DNA from: Fulvivirga kasyanovii
GTDB taxonomy: Bacteria > Bacteroidota > Bacteroidia > Cytophagales > Cyclobacteriaceae
Reading direction: 5' to 3'
DNA length: 34,179 bases
NCBI RefSeq assembly: GCF_009711405.1
Contig: NZ_SMLW01000667.1
Span: forward strand, 1-34,179
How positions within the stretch are numbered: the stretch's first letter is position 1; the number at the start of each line of letters is the position of its first letter. The position numbers and the translations under genes were made by a program. Shown in pieces: positions 23,083-31,321 of this stretch. Under the pieces are notes generated by a model, which had not been told where the DNA came from, searched no databases, and saw only the letters and a list, made by a program, of their open reading frames with translations.

Positions 23083-23823
23083 CTAATTTAAAAAATACCT
23101 GGCCAGGACTTCTCCGACAAAATAGGCAAGAAATGCAGCCAATCCACCGAGTAAGAGTGTTTCCAGTACTCCTTTCACCCATCGTGTATTGGTGACGATG
23201 CTCTTTAAATAACCGACAAACATAAGTGCGATACCTGTGGCTATGGACGACATCATGAAAAGGTTATCGGTGGCGAAGTCAAAAAGAGCGGCAAAAACAT
23301 AAGCCAGTAGCGGGATGATACCAATGACGCTAAAAGAAGCAAATGTAGCGAAGGCTGTTTTAAAAGGGGTTTTATCATCTTTGGTCATTTCCAGCTCTTC
23401 TTTCATCATGGTATCCACCCATATATCTTTATCTGCGGTTATAACTTCCACTACCTTCTCCAGCAATTCGCCCTCAAAGCCTTTGGCAGCATATATTTCA
23501 CGGATCTCCTCCACTTCCCTTTCCCTCAGGTTATCCACTTCCCAATATTCAACAGCTTTATGCTTTTCAAAATTATCCCGATCGGCTTTGACCGAAAAGA
23601 AATTACCCACTGACATAGAAAAGCCATCAGCTATGAGATTGGCAAATCCAAAGATCAGCACCCAGGTAAGGTCAGCACTGGCTCCTGCTGCCCCTGCCAC
23701 TACGGCAAAGGTAGTGATAGCGCCATCTATACCGCCATAGACAAACTCGGCAATATAGTCTTTGTTGAAGACCCAAACCTTCCCTTCGTCGTGAAGTTTC
23801 TTTTCCGAAATAACCTTGCTCAT
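23083..23823 (-). CDS. VIT1/CCC1-family metal transporter
   Basis: The 246 residues follow the VIT1/CCC1 pattern: a first helix block beginning IAEFVYGGIDGAITTFAVVAGAAGA, a second with NLIADGFSMSVGNFFSVKA, a charged cytoplasmic middle (about 80-145) rich in Glu that in VIT1 binds metal, then two or three C-terminal helices (IIPLLAYVFAALF and LLLGGLAAFLAYFVGEVLA). Relatives move Fe2+ or Mn2+ out of the cytosol by exchange with protons; here export through the inner membrane would be expected, but the metal is inferred only from the family. Its ATG overlaps the menC stop by 4 bp (ATGA), a classic translational-coupling arrangement, although no metabolic link between menaquinone synthesis and metal export is evident. 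Confidence 0.93.
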   Translation of the reverse strand: MSKVISEKKLHDEGKVWVFNKDYIAEFVYGGIDGAITTFAVVAGAAGASADLTWVLIFGFANLIADGFSMSVGNFFSVKADRDNFEKHKAVEYWEVDNLREREVEEIREIYAAKGFEGELLEKVVEVITADKDIWVDTMMKEELEMTKDDKTPFKTAFATFASFSVIGIIPLLAYVFAALFDFATDNLFMMSSIATGIALMFVGYLKSIVTNTRWVKGVLETLLLGGLAAFLAYFVGEVLARYFLN

Positions 23824-24908
23824 AACCCTAAGTTAGCAAAGTCCCACGATTCCTCATTGTCGTAGCAGATGTGGCCTGCTTCAATTTTTAAAGGGGAAGG
23901 AATGTTATTATGGTACAACTGCCCGGTACCCAGCCCCTGGTAGCCCTGTGCATTCAGGTAGGGAGACATCTGGCAAACCGCATTAAGGCCAATGTTGGAT
24001 TCCAGTGCCGAGGTAAGCCACCATCCAATCCCCATAGACTCTGCTATTTCTATCCACTCTTTACAGGAATAGATCCCTCCTACCAGGGTTGGCTTTAAAA
24101 TGATGTATTGCGGCCTGATCTTTTCCAGTAGCTGCTGTTTTGCATCCTTACCATACACGCCTATCAGCTCTTCGTCCAGGGCGATATCCACCGGTGTATT
24201 CTGGCAAAGTCTGGCCATCTCATCCGGCTGTCCGGCGGCAATAGGCTGCTCTATGGAATGTAGCCTGTATTTGCTCAGGGCTTTCAGTTTATCCATGGCT
24301 TCATGTATCTTAAAAGCGCCATTGGCATCGACCCGCAGCGTAATGTCACTTTGATAGTATTTTCTTCTCACGTAATCCAGAATATCACATTCCTTTTCAA
24401 AATCGAGGCTGCCGATCTTCATTTTTATACAGTCAAACCCAGCATCCACCTTATTGGAAATTTGCAGCAGCATAGCTTCCATATGCCCCATCCAGATCAG
24501 TCCGTTTATCGGTATTCTCATTTCAGACCGTGCAAAGCCATTGTTAAAGATCACCCGCTTACCACCATTCAGCAAGTCAAGAAGCGCAGTTTCCATCCCA
24601 AAGCGGGCTGCAGGCAAATCCGCACCGGCAAGTTCACCGGCAATCCGGAATATTTCTTCTTCTGACGTAGGCAAGTCCATGCCGTCAAGGTTTTTCAGGC
24701 ATTCTTCGAGCCGTTCGCCCAGGTCTTCCCGGTCATCTATGCTGAGCTTCTTCAAAGGGCCACACTCGCCAAGTCCAAACACCTCAGGCCGTGAGGTGTC
24801 CCATACCTTTATGATCCATGTTTCTTTCTCTTTTAAAACACCTCTCGAGGTGCCGGCATCAAACTTAAAATTCAGGATATACTTTTGGTAAGATGTTTTT
24901 AAGGGCAT
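23820..24908 (-). CDS. menC: o-Succinylbenzoate synthase (enolase superfamily)
   Basis: MenC dehydrates SHCHC to o-succinylbenzoate in menaquinone synthesis. From the ATG at 24908 the protein has 362 residues and begins MPLKTSYQKYILNFKF, the usual N terminus; the GTG at 24929 would add seven residues without support. The enolase-superfamily site is complete: Lys162 and Lys164 in CIKMKIG, metal ligands Asp194 (RVDANGAF), Glu220 (HSIEQPI) and Asp245 (IALDEEL), and Lys272 in ILKPTLVGG. The TSALESNIGLNAV stretch favours MenC over dipeptide epimerases, which share the fold. No other men genes are in the window, so the assignment rests on the sequence. It is first in a two-gene unit with VIT1 and divergent from queA. 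Confidence 0.9.
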   Translation of the reverse strand: MPLKTSYQKYILNFKFDAGTSRGVLKEKETWIIKVWDTSRPEVFGLGECGPLKKLSIDDREDLGERLEECLKNLDGMDLPTSEEEIFRIAGELAGADLPAARFGMETALLDLLNGGKRVIFNNGFARSEMRIPINGLIWMGHMEAMLLQISNKVDAGFDCIKMKIGSLDFEKECDILDYVRRKYYQSDITLRVDANGAFKIHEAMDKLKALSKYRLHSIEQPIAAGQPDEMARLCQNTPVDIALDEELIGVYGKDAKQQLLEKIRPQYIILKPTLVGGIYSCKEWIEIAESMGIGWWLTSALESNIGLNAVCQMSPYLNAQGYQGLGTGQLYHNNIPSPLKIEAGHICYDNEESWDFANLGL

Positions 24909-24969
24909 AGCGTGATCAGATAAGGGCACAATTTGAAAGATTTATCCCATTTAATCAACAACCTCACCC

Positions 24970-24977
24970 TATATTTG
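24970..24977 (+). promoter_or_regulatory. TAnnTTTG -7 element directly before queA
   Basis: TATATTTG matches the Bacteroidota -7 consensus TAnnTTTG exactly and ends four bases before the queA ATG. Transcription would then start at or very near the start codon. No convincing -33 TTTG lies at the usual distance, so this is tentative. Confidence 0.4.
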
Positions 24978-24981
24978 CGGC

Positions 24982-26196
24982 ATGACAGAAAAAGAACTGC
25001 CTCCAATAAGCCTGAACGACTATAAATATGACCTGCCCGATGAGAGAATTGCAAAATTCCCTTTGAAGGAACGGATGAATTCGAAATTGCTCGTTTATAA
25101 TTCGGGTAAAATTGAGCATACTGTTTTTCGAAACCTTAGCGATCACATCCCGGCGGATACAGCTTTGTTTTTCAATGACACCCGGGTAATACCCGCACGC
25201 CTGCATTTCAGGAAGGAAACGGGGGCACATATTGAAGTTTTTCTGCTCGAACCTCTGCAACCCACGCGCGATGTAGCTCAATCCATGTGGATTAAAGGAA
25301 GCTGCCAATGGAAATGCATGGTGGGCAACCTGAAAAAGTGGAAAGATGAGCAGGTGCTGGAGCTTGTGCTTCCCATGCATGATCAACCGGTGACTTTAAA
25401 GGCCAGAGTTGTAGATCGCAGCACACAAATCATCGAGTTTACCTGGGATGATGATTACACTTTTGTGGATGTTATCCAGGCTGCCGGCAAGATCCCACTA
25501 CCTCCGTATATCAACCGGGAGGTAAGTGAAGAAGACAAGGAAAGATACCAGACGATATACTCTCACCACGAAGGTGCCGTGGCTGCTCCTACCGCCGGTC
25601 TTCATTTTAGCGATCAGGTACTCGAAAAGTTGCAGCAAAAGGGTGTAACACTTAACTACCTGACACTACATGTCAGTGCGGGCACTTTTCAGCCCGTAAA
25701 GGAGGAGAATGTAATCAACCACCCCATGCACTCCGAGCAAGTGGTGATAACCATGAAAAATATCGATGCTTTGCTGGAGAACCCCAAGGTGGTGGCGGTA
25801 GGTACCACATCTATGCGTACACTGGAAAGTTTGTATTGGTATGGAGTAAAAATATTGTTGAAAAATGACACCGGTTTTAATATTGAAAAACTCCTGCCTT
25901 ACCAGTTTGAAGGTTCTGTCCTGCCCTCAGCCCACGAAGCTTTTGAAGCCGTTAAAAAATTGATGACTGAGACCAACCGGCAAACTTTGATCGGACATAC
26001 GGAGATCTTCATTTTTCCGGGTTATGAATTCAAGGTATGCAAAGGCCTGATCACCAATTATCATTTGCCGGGCTCTACGCTGATATTGCTTGTGGCAGCA
26101 TTTATTGGTGAAAACTGGAGAAAAGTATATGAGGAAGCCCTTGATAATAATTATCGGTTTTTGAGCTATGGTGACAGCTCTTTGCTTTGGCCTTAG
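24982..26196 (+). CDS. queA: S-adenosylmethionine:tRNA ribosyltransferase-isomerase
   Basis: QueA transfers and isomerises the ribosyl part of SAM onto 7-aminomethyl-7-deazaguanine in tRNA, making epoxyqueuosine at the wobble position of GUN anticodons. The 404 residues show the family landmarks: YDLPDERIAKFPLKER near the N terminus, LFFNDTRVIPARL, GKIPLPPYINR, the highly conserved GAVAAPTAGLHFS, LHVSAGTFQPV and, at the C terminus, GLITNYHLPGSTLILLVAAF with a SYGDSSLLWP end. Length is slightly above that of E. coli, as is normal in Bacteroidota. No tgt or queuosine precursor gene is nearby. The ATG at 24982 has a TATATTTG promoter-like element four bases upstream and no Shine-Dalgarno. Confidence 0.97.
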   Translation: MTEKELPPISLNDYKYDLPDERIAKFPLKERMNSKLLVYNSGKIEHTVFRNLSDHIPADTALFFNDTRVIPARLHFRKETGAHIEVFLLEPLQPTRDVAQSMWIKGSCQWKCMVGNLKKWKDEQVLELVLPMHDQPVTLKARVVDRSTQIIEFTWDDDYTFVDVIQAAGKIPLPPYINREVSEEDKERYQTIYSHHEGAVAAPTAGLHFSDQVLEKLQQKGVTLNYLTLHVSAGTFQPVKEENVINHPMHSEQVVITMKNIDALLENPKVVAVGTTSMRTLESLYWYGVKILLKNDTGFNIEKLLPYQFEGSVLPSAHEAFEAVKKLMTETNRQTLIGHTEIFIFPGYEFKVCKGLITNYHLPGSTLILLVAAFIGENWRKVYEEALDNNYRFLSYGDSSLLWP

Positions 26197-26329
26197 CCCC
26201 GTGATACCATATGACCAGCCATGAGCAGCGGCTCTTGGAATGTTCAGGGCGATTTGTAAATTTAAGGCAGGGTACACATAATATTTTGCCCATCATAGTT
26301 TCTATTTTTAATTACTTTAACATAGCTCC

Positions 26330-27055
26330 ATGCTAAAAACAATCAGGAATTTATTCAAAAGTGGGCATAACCAAACGATATCATACAAGGGCCTGAACCT
26401 TCCTAATTTCAGGACCAACCAGCAACTGTCTTCAAATGAGGATTATTTAAACTCAGGAATTGAGCAGGTAGACTTTTTAAAGGAAAAAGGTCTGCTCACC
26501 AATTCATCTAAAATACTGGATTTCGGATGTGGTCAGGGCCGATTGGCCAATACCCTGGAGTACACAAACACACCGTTTTCATCCTACACGGGAATAGACA
26601 CTGATAAAAAGTCAATAGACTGGTGCAATAAGAACCTTCGTTATAAAGACGCTTACAATTTCATTCATTTGTCGGCGCATAATGCCAGATATAACAAAAG
26701 AGCTGAAGGGTTGCAGGAGCTTCCGTTTGATAAAGATAGCTTTGACCTTATCTTCCTTAACTCGGTGTTCTCGCATATGTTGACCAACGATATTCAGTTT
26801 TACCTGAACCAATTTAATAGGGTACTGCACAAAAATGGCGCGGTGTATCTTACTGCTTTTGTAGAAAATGATGTTCCGGACGTTGAAGAGAACCCTCAAA
26901 ATTACATAGCAGAATCTACTGGCGCATTGCACCGGGTTCGCTATGAAAAGAATTTTTTCATAAGCCTGATGGAAAATGCCAATTTCAGGCTTCATGGGTT
27001 TTATCATCAACAAATAGATAGAACAAAACAGAGTGTGGTAATACTAAAGAAATAG
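26330..27055 (+). CDS. Class I SAM-dependent methyltransferase
   Basis: The 241-residue protein has a Rossmann methyltransferase core. Motif I is ILDFGCGQGRLANTL (Gly-rich loop at 64-70), motif II is the acidic GIDTDKKSIDWC, and the FDLIFLNSVFSHML stretch is the motif IV region. This is the Methyltransf_11/25 type, which acts on small molecules, lipids or sugars; the acceptor cannot be predicted. There is no signal peptide. An N-terminal 45 residues ahead of the core (KGLNLPNFRTNQQLSSNEDY) resembles that of methyltransferases in polysaccharide or lipid gene clusters, but no such cluster is present. It lies 133 bp after queA and 98 bp before the AraC-type regulator. Confidence 0.9.
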   Translation: MLKTIRNLFKSGHNQTISYKGLNLPNFRTNQQLSSNEDYLNSGIEQVDFLKEKGLLTNSSKILDFGCGQGRLANTLEYTNTPFSSYTGIDTDKKSIDWCNKNLRYKDAYNFIHLSAHNARYNKRAEGLQELPFDKDSFDLIFLNSVFSHMLTNDIQFYLNQFNRVLHKNGAVYLTAFVENDVPDVEENPQNYIAESTGALHRVRYEKNFFISLMENANFRLHGFYHQQIDRTKQSVVILKK

Positions 27056-27153
27056 AGAGTACGGCCTGACCAGGTGTAAGAAAACGCCTCTCAGCTTGAG
27101 AACATACAAAATAATCACTATTTTTCACTACCAATCAAATCAGTACTATTTGT

Positions 27154-28026
27154 ATGACCGAACAAGTCTGCAATCTCCCGGAAGCGTTTAATGACGGGCA
27201 TTGCGGTGTAAGTATCCATTATTATGAGGCAAAACAATCCTCTCAGAAAAATAAAGTAAGGTTCAGCCAGAATTTATTGTGCCTCCTGCTCAAGGGTGAG
27301 AAAACGGTTTATAGTGGCACAGGTAAAATCTCTTTTGACAAGAGCCAACTGATGTTGCTAAAGCCGGGCAACACTTTAATGACTGAAAAAACAACAGTTG
27401 AAAATGCTTACAAAAGTGTACTTTTCTTCTTTGACAACGACTTTCTCAACGATTTTGTAAGGATCAACAATATTCCCATTGACCAGGCCCGGAAAGCAAC
27501 CGGCTTCACGCGAACAAAAATTCTCGATAAAGACGAATACATCACCACCTTTGAAAGGTCCCTTCTGCTGATGGGCAATAAGCCGAGCCCTCCCTTAATT
27601 CGCTCTAAGCTTAATGAAATACTGTTATACCTTTTTGGCAGATACCCGGAAGAACTTACCTGTTTTATAAAAGAGACCCTGAACCACCACAGGGATGTAG
27701 CCTTTAAAAGTATTATCGAGCGCCCTGACAGCTTTAACCTGTCTAATGAAGAACTGGCATTTTTGTGCAGCATGAGCCTGTCTACTTTCAAGAGGAGATT
27801 TAAGGAGGTGTACAATACCACACCACGGCAATATTATATATCCAAAAGAATGAAAAAAGCCGCATTGCTTCTTCAAAATGACCTGCGTCCATCCGAGATT
27901 TATTTCGAGCTGGGGTATGAAAACCTTTCCGCGTTCAGCAATGAATTTAAAAAGCACTTTGGCACCTCTCCCAGAGGCTACAAGCCACAAAAGTTGGATA
28001 AGGCAGAATTTATGGAGAGACACTAA
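27154..28026 (+). CDS. AraC-family transcriptional regulator
   Basis: The 290 residues split into an N-terminal cupin-like sensing region (about 1-170, with LLCLLLKGEKTVYSGTGK and the PGNTLMTEK loop) and a C-terminal AraC DNA-binding domain. Its first helix-turn-helix lies at about 198-218 (NEELAFLCSMSLSTFKRRF) and its second at 246-267 (PSEIYFELGYENLSAFSNEF), followed by the signature FGTSPRGYK. Such proteins usually activate by binding two direct repeats one face of the helix apart. Three direct repeats at exactly 21-bp spacing occur at 28183-28234, downstream of this gene and just before the PEBP gene, a plausible target. The ligand is unknown. Confidence 0.95.
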   Translation: MTEQVCNLPEAFNDGHCGVSIHYYEAKQSSQKNKVRFSQNLLCLLLKGEKTVYSGTGKISFDKSQLMLLKPGNTLMTEKTTVENAYKSVLFFFDNDFLNDFVRINNIPIDQARKATGFTRTKILDKDEYITTFERSLLLMGNKPSPPLIRSKLNEILLYLFGRYPEELTCFIKETLNHHRDVAFKSIIERPDSFNLSNEELAFLCSMSLSTFKRRFKEVYNTTPRQYYISKRMKKAALLLQNDLRPSEIYFELGYENLSAFSNEFKKHFGTSPRGYKPQKLDKAEFMERH

Positions 28027-28182
28027 CTTTTCGCCTTTGCGTTTGACAGACAGTTGTTTAACAGCAATCCGCAAAAGCAGTAGCAACCGGCATAAAATAA
28101 CAGTAGGCGCGGTTTTCTGATTTTCAAGAGTAAGCTTCATATGACATGTTTTATTTTTTGCTGCATTTACTCCTCAGGTATT

Positions 28183-28234
28183 AAGCTTGTGGCCTGAAAA
28201 GTTGAACTTGTAGAAAAACAGTCTGGACTTTTAG
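28183..28234 (+). promoter_or_regulatory. Three 21-bp-phased direct repeats, candidate AraC-type operator
   Basis: AAGCTTGTGG (28183-28192), GAACTTGTAG (28204-28213) and GGACTTTTAG (28225-28234) share the pattern RRRCTTKTRG-like and start exactly 21 bp apart. AraC itself binds half-sites with the same spacing. The array ends 56 bp before the PEBP start codon, so it would sit at an activator position. Confidence 0.45.
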
Positions 28235-28290
28235 CGCAACTATTTAAGGATATATCTTCTCACATTTGTATAAACAAAAAAACAACAATT

Positions 28291-28830
28291 ATGAGAAGTA
28301 TTTTAATCTTACTATTTGTATTTGCAACTGTTATGGCCAAGGCCCAGACTTTCACCCTTAAAAGTGATGAGCTTACCGGACAGGCCACTAAACAGCAGGT
28401 ATTTAATGGCTTTGGGTGCACCGGAGAGAATATATCCCCTCAACTTTCATGGACCAACGCCCCTGAAGGCACCAAAAGCTTTGCCGTTACCATTTATGAC
28501 AAAGATGCACCTACCGGAAGTGGCTGGTGGCACTGGGTGGTTTTCGATATTGATAAAAACACCAACGAACTGCAATCCGGAGCCGGAGACCCTGCAAAGA
28601 ACCTTGCTCCTAAAGGTGCTATTCAAAGTTTGACCAATTTTGGTTCGGCAGGTTACGGCGGTCCTTGCCCTCCGGAAAACCATGGCCCTCATCAGTACGT
28701 CGTTACTGTATATGCGCTTAAAGTGGATAAGCTCGGACTGGACAGCAAGGCTAACCCTGCCATGGTGGGCTACTATCTGAATCAAAATGTAATAGATAAA
28801 GCATCTATTGTGTTTTATTATAAAAGATAA
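28291..28830 (+). CDS. Secreted YbhB/YbcL-type phosphatidylethanolamine-binding protein (PEBP)
   Basis: The 179-residue protein has a signal peptide (MRSILILLFVFATVMAKA-Q). The PEBP fold is recognised by VTIYDKDAPTGSGWWHWVVF, the Asp-Pro/His ligand pocket motif, and by GYGGPCPPENHGPHQYVVTVYAL, which supplies the second conserved His. Bacterial YbhB/YbcL proteins are called Raf-kinase-inhibitor-like from their homology only; the bacterial function is poorly known, and secretion here suggests a periplasmic ligand-binding or protease-inhibitor-like role. It follows the AraC-type regulator by 264 bp on the same strand; the phased direct repeats in that gap make it a candidate target of that regulator. 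The DUF1572 gene follows 74 bp later. Confidence 0.95.
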   Translation: MRSILILLFVFATVMAKAQTFTLKSDELTGQATKQQVFNGFGCTGENISPQLSWTNAPEGTKSFAVTIYDKDAPTGSGWWHWVVFDIDKNTNELQSGAGDPAKNLAPKGAIQSLTNFGSAGYGGPCPPENHGPHQYVVTVYALKVDKLGLDSKANPAMVGYYLNQNVIDKASIVFYYKR

Positions 28831-28904
28831 CTCAATAGGTAATCGGCAAGGGCAACAGGCAAACTGTGCTGGCGAAATCTCCTGGAATTAAAAGACCAAT
28901 ACAT

Positions 28905-29474
28905 ATGAAAGGCACTTATCTGGAAAGTATCATTAAGCAGTTTGAATATTACAAACTGCTGGGAGAGAAAACTTTTGCTCAGCTTACCGGTGAGCAATTG
29001 ATGTGGGAGTACACGCAGGATTGCAACAGCATTGCCACAATCGTAAAACACCTTTGGGGCAATATGCTTTCCCGGTGGACTGATTTCCTTACGGAAGACG
29101 GCGAGAAAACCTGGCGTGACCGTGATGCGGAGTTTGAAAATGATATTGCTGACCGGCAGGAGTTAATGGACAAATGGAATGAAGGCTGGAAGTGTCTGTT
29201 TGAGGCACTTAAGCCTTTAAGTGACCATGATCTTGAGCGTGAGATTTTTATCCGCAATCAGGGTCACACGGTGGTAGAGGCTATTAACCGCCAGCTTGCC
29301 CACTATGCATACCATGTAGGGCAGATCGTATACATTGGAAAAATAGCCAAAAAAGATAGCTGGCAGACCTTGTCTATTGCCAAAGGCCAGTCCAAGCAGT
29401 TTAATGCCCAAAAATTTGCCGAAGAAAAGCACCGGCAGCACTTTACAGATGAATTTTTGAAGGGGAAAGAATAA
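28905..29474 (+). CDS. DUF1572/DinB-superfamily protein
   Basis: The 189-residue protein is all helical, with the DinB-type four-helix pattern. An ATIVKHLWGNMLSRWTDFL helix carries one His; a second pair of His occurs in RQLAHYAYHVGQIVYIGKI, where DinB proteins place two metal ligands. The metal triad His-x3-His plus the earlier His is therefore present. DUF1572 members are metal-binding proteins, some acting as thiol-dependent transferases, but the reaction here is unknown. A GTG at 28866 would add 13 residues; the ATG at 28905, giving MKGTYLESIIKQFEYY, matches the family start. It is cytosolic, and transcription ends in a strong nested hairpin at 29478-29525. Confidence 0.92.
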   Translation: MKGTYLESIIKQFEYYKLLGEKTFAQLTGEQLMWEYTQDCNSIATIVKHLWGNMLSRWTDFLTEDGEKTWRDRDAEFENDIADRQELMDKWNEGWKCLFEALKPLSDHDLEREIFIRNQGHTVVEAINRQLAHYAYHVGQIVYIGKIAKKDSWQTLSIAKGQSKQFNAQKFAEEKHRQHFTDEFLKGKE

Positions 29475-29477
29475 AAT

Positions 29478-29525
29478 GGGCCTTGCTGAGAAGTAACCTG
29501 GTCAGGATACAACTTAGCAAGGCCC
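29478..29525 (+). terminator. Nested hairpin between convergent genes
   Basis: GGGCCTTGCT (29478-29487) pairs perfectly with AGCAAGGCCC (29516-29525). Inside, AAGT pairs with ACTT and CCTG-GT-CAGG forms a tip, giving three coaxial stems. No T tract follows on either strand, so it may be a factor-dependent terminator or a 3' stabilising structure for the DUF1572 transcript. Confidence 0.5.
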
Positions 29526-29623
29526 CTGGTGCTGCGGTAGCATTAAGATCCACTCAATATTTTACCCTGTGGTATGGAAAAAACTTTGACAGCACCTCTG
29601 CTTTACGAATTTAAACCCCGGCA

Positions 29624-31321
29624 TCAGCCATTCTCATCATTAACTACTATATTCATGGGTATACTTTTACGAACAGTAGCAAACTCTTCTTTCTCCATAT
29701 CATAATAGTCTTTTCCGAAAACTTCCTGAGCTTTTGCCTGGTATATCTGCCTGAAAGCCTCCTGCGTATTCAGGAAGTTGCTCAAATAGTCTTTGTAAAG
29801 AGCTTCATCATCATATTTAGCAACTACCAAATAATCGGGTGAGTTCTTTTTTACATGCTCCATCACAAAGTCATACACTTTTTGCTTCATGTTGTATTCA
29901 CTGCTCTCACCAAAGTTAACCCTCAGCGGATCAAGCTTTCCTGAAGCAATCATCTTCTCCGTATCCGGAAGAGGTGGGTAATTAAACTTGATTGTATTTT
30001 CAGGAGTTGGTGGTAACAGCATAGCTACTTCAACCTTTTCTCCTGTATCGGTTTGTCCTAAAAAAAGAAGTTTTCTTTTGTCAGCCCTGCGCAATTCCCA
30101 AATCACATCGCGCACGAAGCCCATCTGCTGGTCTTTGTCTATGCTGGCTATGATTACCCCTTCATGAGGCAGGTTAGCATCTTCGACAACCTGCTTTACC
30201 TCGTCCAGTTCATAGTACTTTCCATTAATGGTTATTTTACCGTCTTTAACCGACAAGTTTAACACATCATTGACCTTTCCTTCAAACTTGTACCTTGTCG
30301 CAGGCAGTACGGGCAAGTTCACCCCCACTGCTACCTCCTCAACCTTTGTCCCGGCCGGTGAAGATACCTGCTCATCGATACCTGAATTGCACTGTATAAA
30401 TATTACACTCGACAATACCGTCGCTAATACGGCCATAGCTACTTTTATCTTGCCTGACCTTCCTGATTTATTATTTTTCATCATGGCTATTCGTTTTTTA
30501 ATAAATGATAGATTAAAATTATGTACCAACCCGTTTGAGTTGTTGCTGATTAATTGACTCAAAAGCATGGTTTGATACTCTACCAGGGAATAACCCGAAT
30601 TCATTATTTTTTCATCTGCTATATATTCATGTGTAGCTTTTAGGGATTTGATTAACTTCCATATGAGTGGATTGAACCATAGAAATGAGGCCAGGAACTG
30701 AACAAAGATCAGATCAAAAGAATGGCGCTGCTGAACATGCACCTTTTCATGTGCCAATATTTGCTCAAACTCCGGCGATACAACCGTATCTTGATGTACA
30801 AAAACATAATTCAAAAATGAGAATGGCGCTACAGGGTTCGCCAACCTGACGACTTTCAGGCCATCCACATTTTCTTTTGGGTAGATAACGGTCATCCTCC
30901 AAAGTCGGTAAAAACCCACAGCAATTCTGGATAAACACAAGGCGACTCCTATAATATACAGGGTCAAAAATGCCTTTATACCAAAATCAGCCCAATTGAA
31001 TGTAGCCTCGCTCTCTACATATTCTTTACCACCGGCCAGAGGTTTTTCTCTAAAATTTTCAAACTCCCACCTGGCCATGGCATCATAATATGAGATCCTA
31101 AATTTGCTGATCTCCTGCACCTGCTGCTCCAGGAGCGGAATCTTGGCAGGACTCGAATCAAAACTCATAAATGGAAACACTATTGAAAACACCAGAATGC
31201 CCAGCAGAAAAAATCGGTTGAGGTTAAAAAAGGTCTCTCTCTTTAAAACCAATACATAGAGCAGATAAAAGAACGCCAACACGGCACCCGACTCTGCCAG
31301 ATACATGATAACCTTAGTCAT
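29624..31321 (-). CDS. M56 (BlaR1-type) metallopeptidase with C-terminal ExbD-like region
   Basis: The 565-residue protein has membrane helices at about 5-25, 36-53, 112-133 and 292-310. Between them lies the cytoplasmic M56 zinc-protease domain: HEKVH at 191-195 and HEYIADE at 231-237. Members cleave a BlaI-type repressor on receiving an external signal. The periplasmic C terminus is not a beta-lactam sensor: residues 352-423 read like ExbD/TolR (strand, NGKYYELDEVKQVVE helix, then IIASIDKDQQMGFVRDVIWE), and 450-565 resemble the extended tail of Bacteroidota ExbD (VFGKDYYDMEKEEF, then RKSIPMNIV). It overlaps the end of the blaI-type gene by 8 bp and is cotranscribed with it. The signal is unknown. 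Confidence 0.93.
   Translation of the reverse strand: MTKVIMYLAESGAVLAFFYLLYVLVLKRETFFNLNRFFLLGILVFSIVFPFMSFDSSPAKIPLLEQQVQEISKFRISYYDAMARWEFENFREKPLAGGKEYVESEATFNWADFGIKAFLTLYIIGVALCLSRIAVGFYRLWRMTVIYPKENVDGLKVVRLANPVAPFSFLNYVFVHQDTVVSPEFEQILAHEKVHVQQRHSFDLIFVQFLASFLWFNPLIWKLIKSLKATHEYIADEKIMNSGYSLVEYQTMLLSQLISNNSNGLVHNFNLSFIKKRIAMMKNNKSGRSGKIKVAMAVLATVLSSVIFIQCNSGIDEQVSSPAGTKVEEVAVGVNLPVLPATRYKFEGKVNDVLNLSVKDGKITINGKYYELDEVKQVVEDANLPHEGVIIASIDKDQQMGFVRDVIWELRRADKRKLLFLGQTDTGEKVEVAMLLPPTPENTIKFNYPPLPDTEKMIASGKLDPLRVNFGESSEYNMKQKVYDFVMEHVKKNSPDYLVVAKYDDEALYKDYLSNFLNTQEAFRQIYQAKAQEVFGKDYYDMEKEEFATVRKSIPMNIVVNDENG

Noticed and set aside
27408-28140. Long minus-strand frames opposite the AraC gene
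   Set aside because: They overlap one another and the confident AraC-family coding frame, and have no family features.
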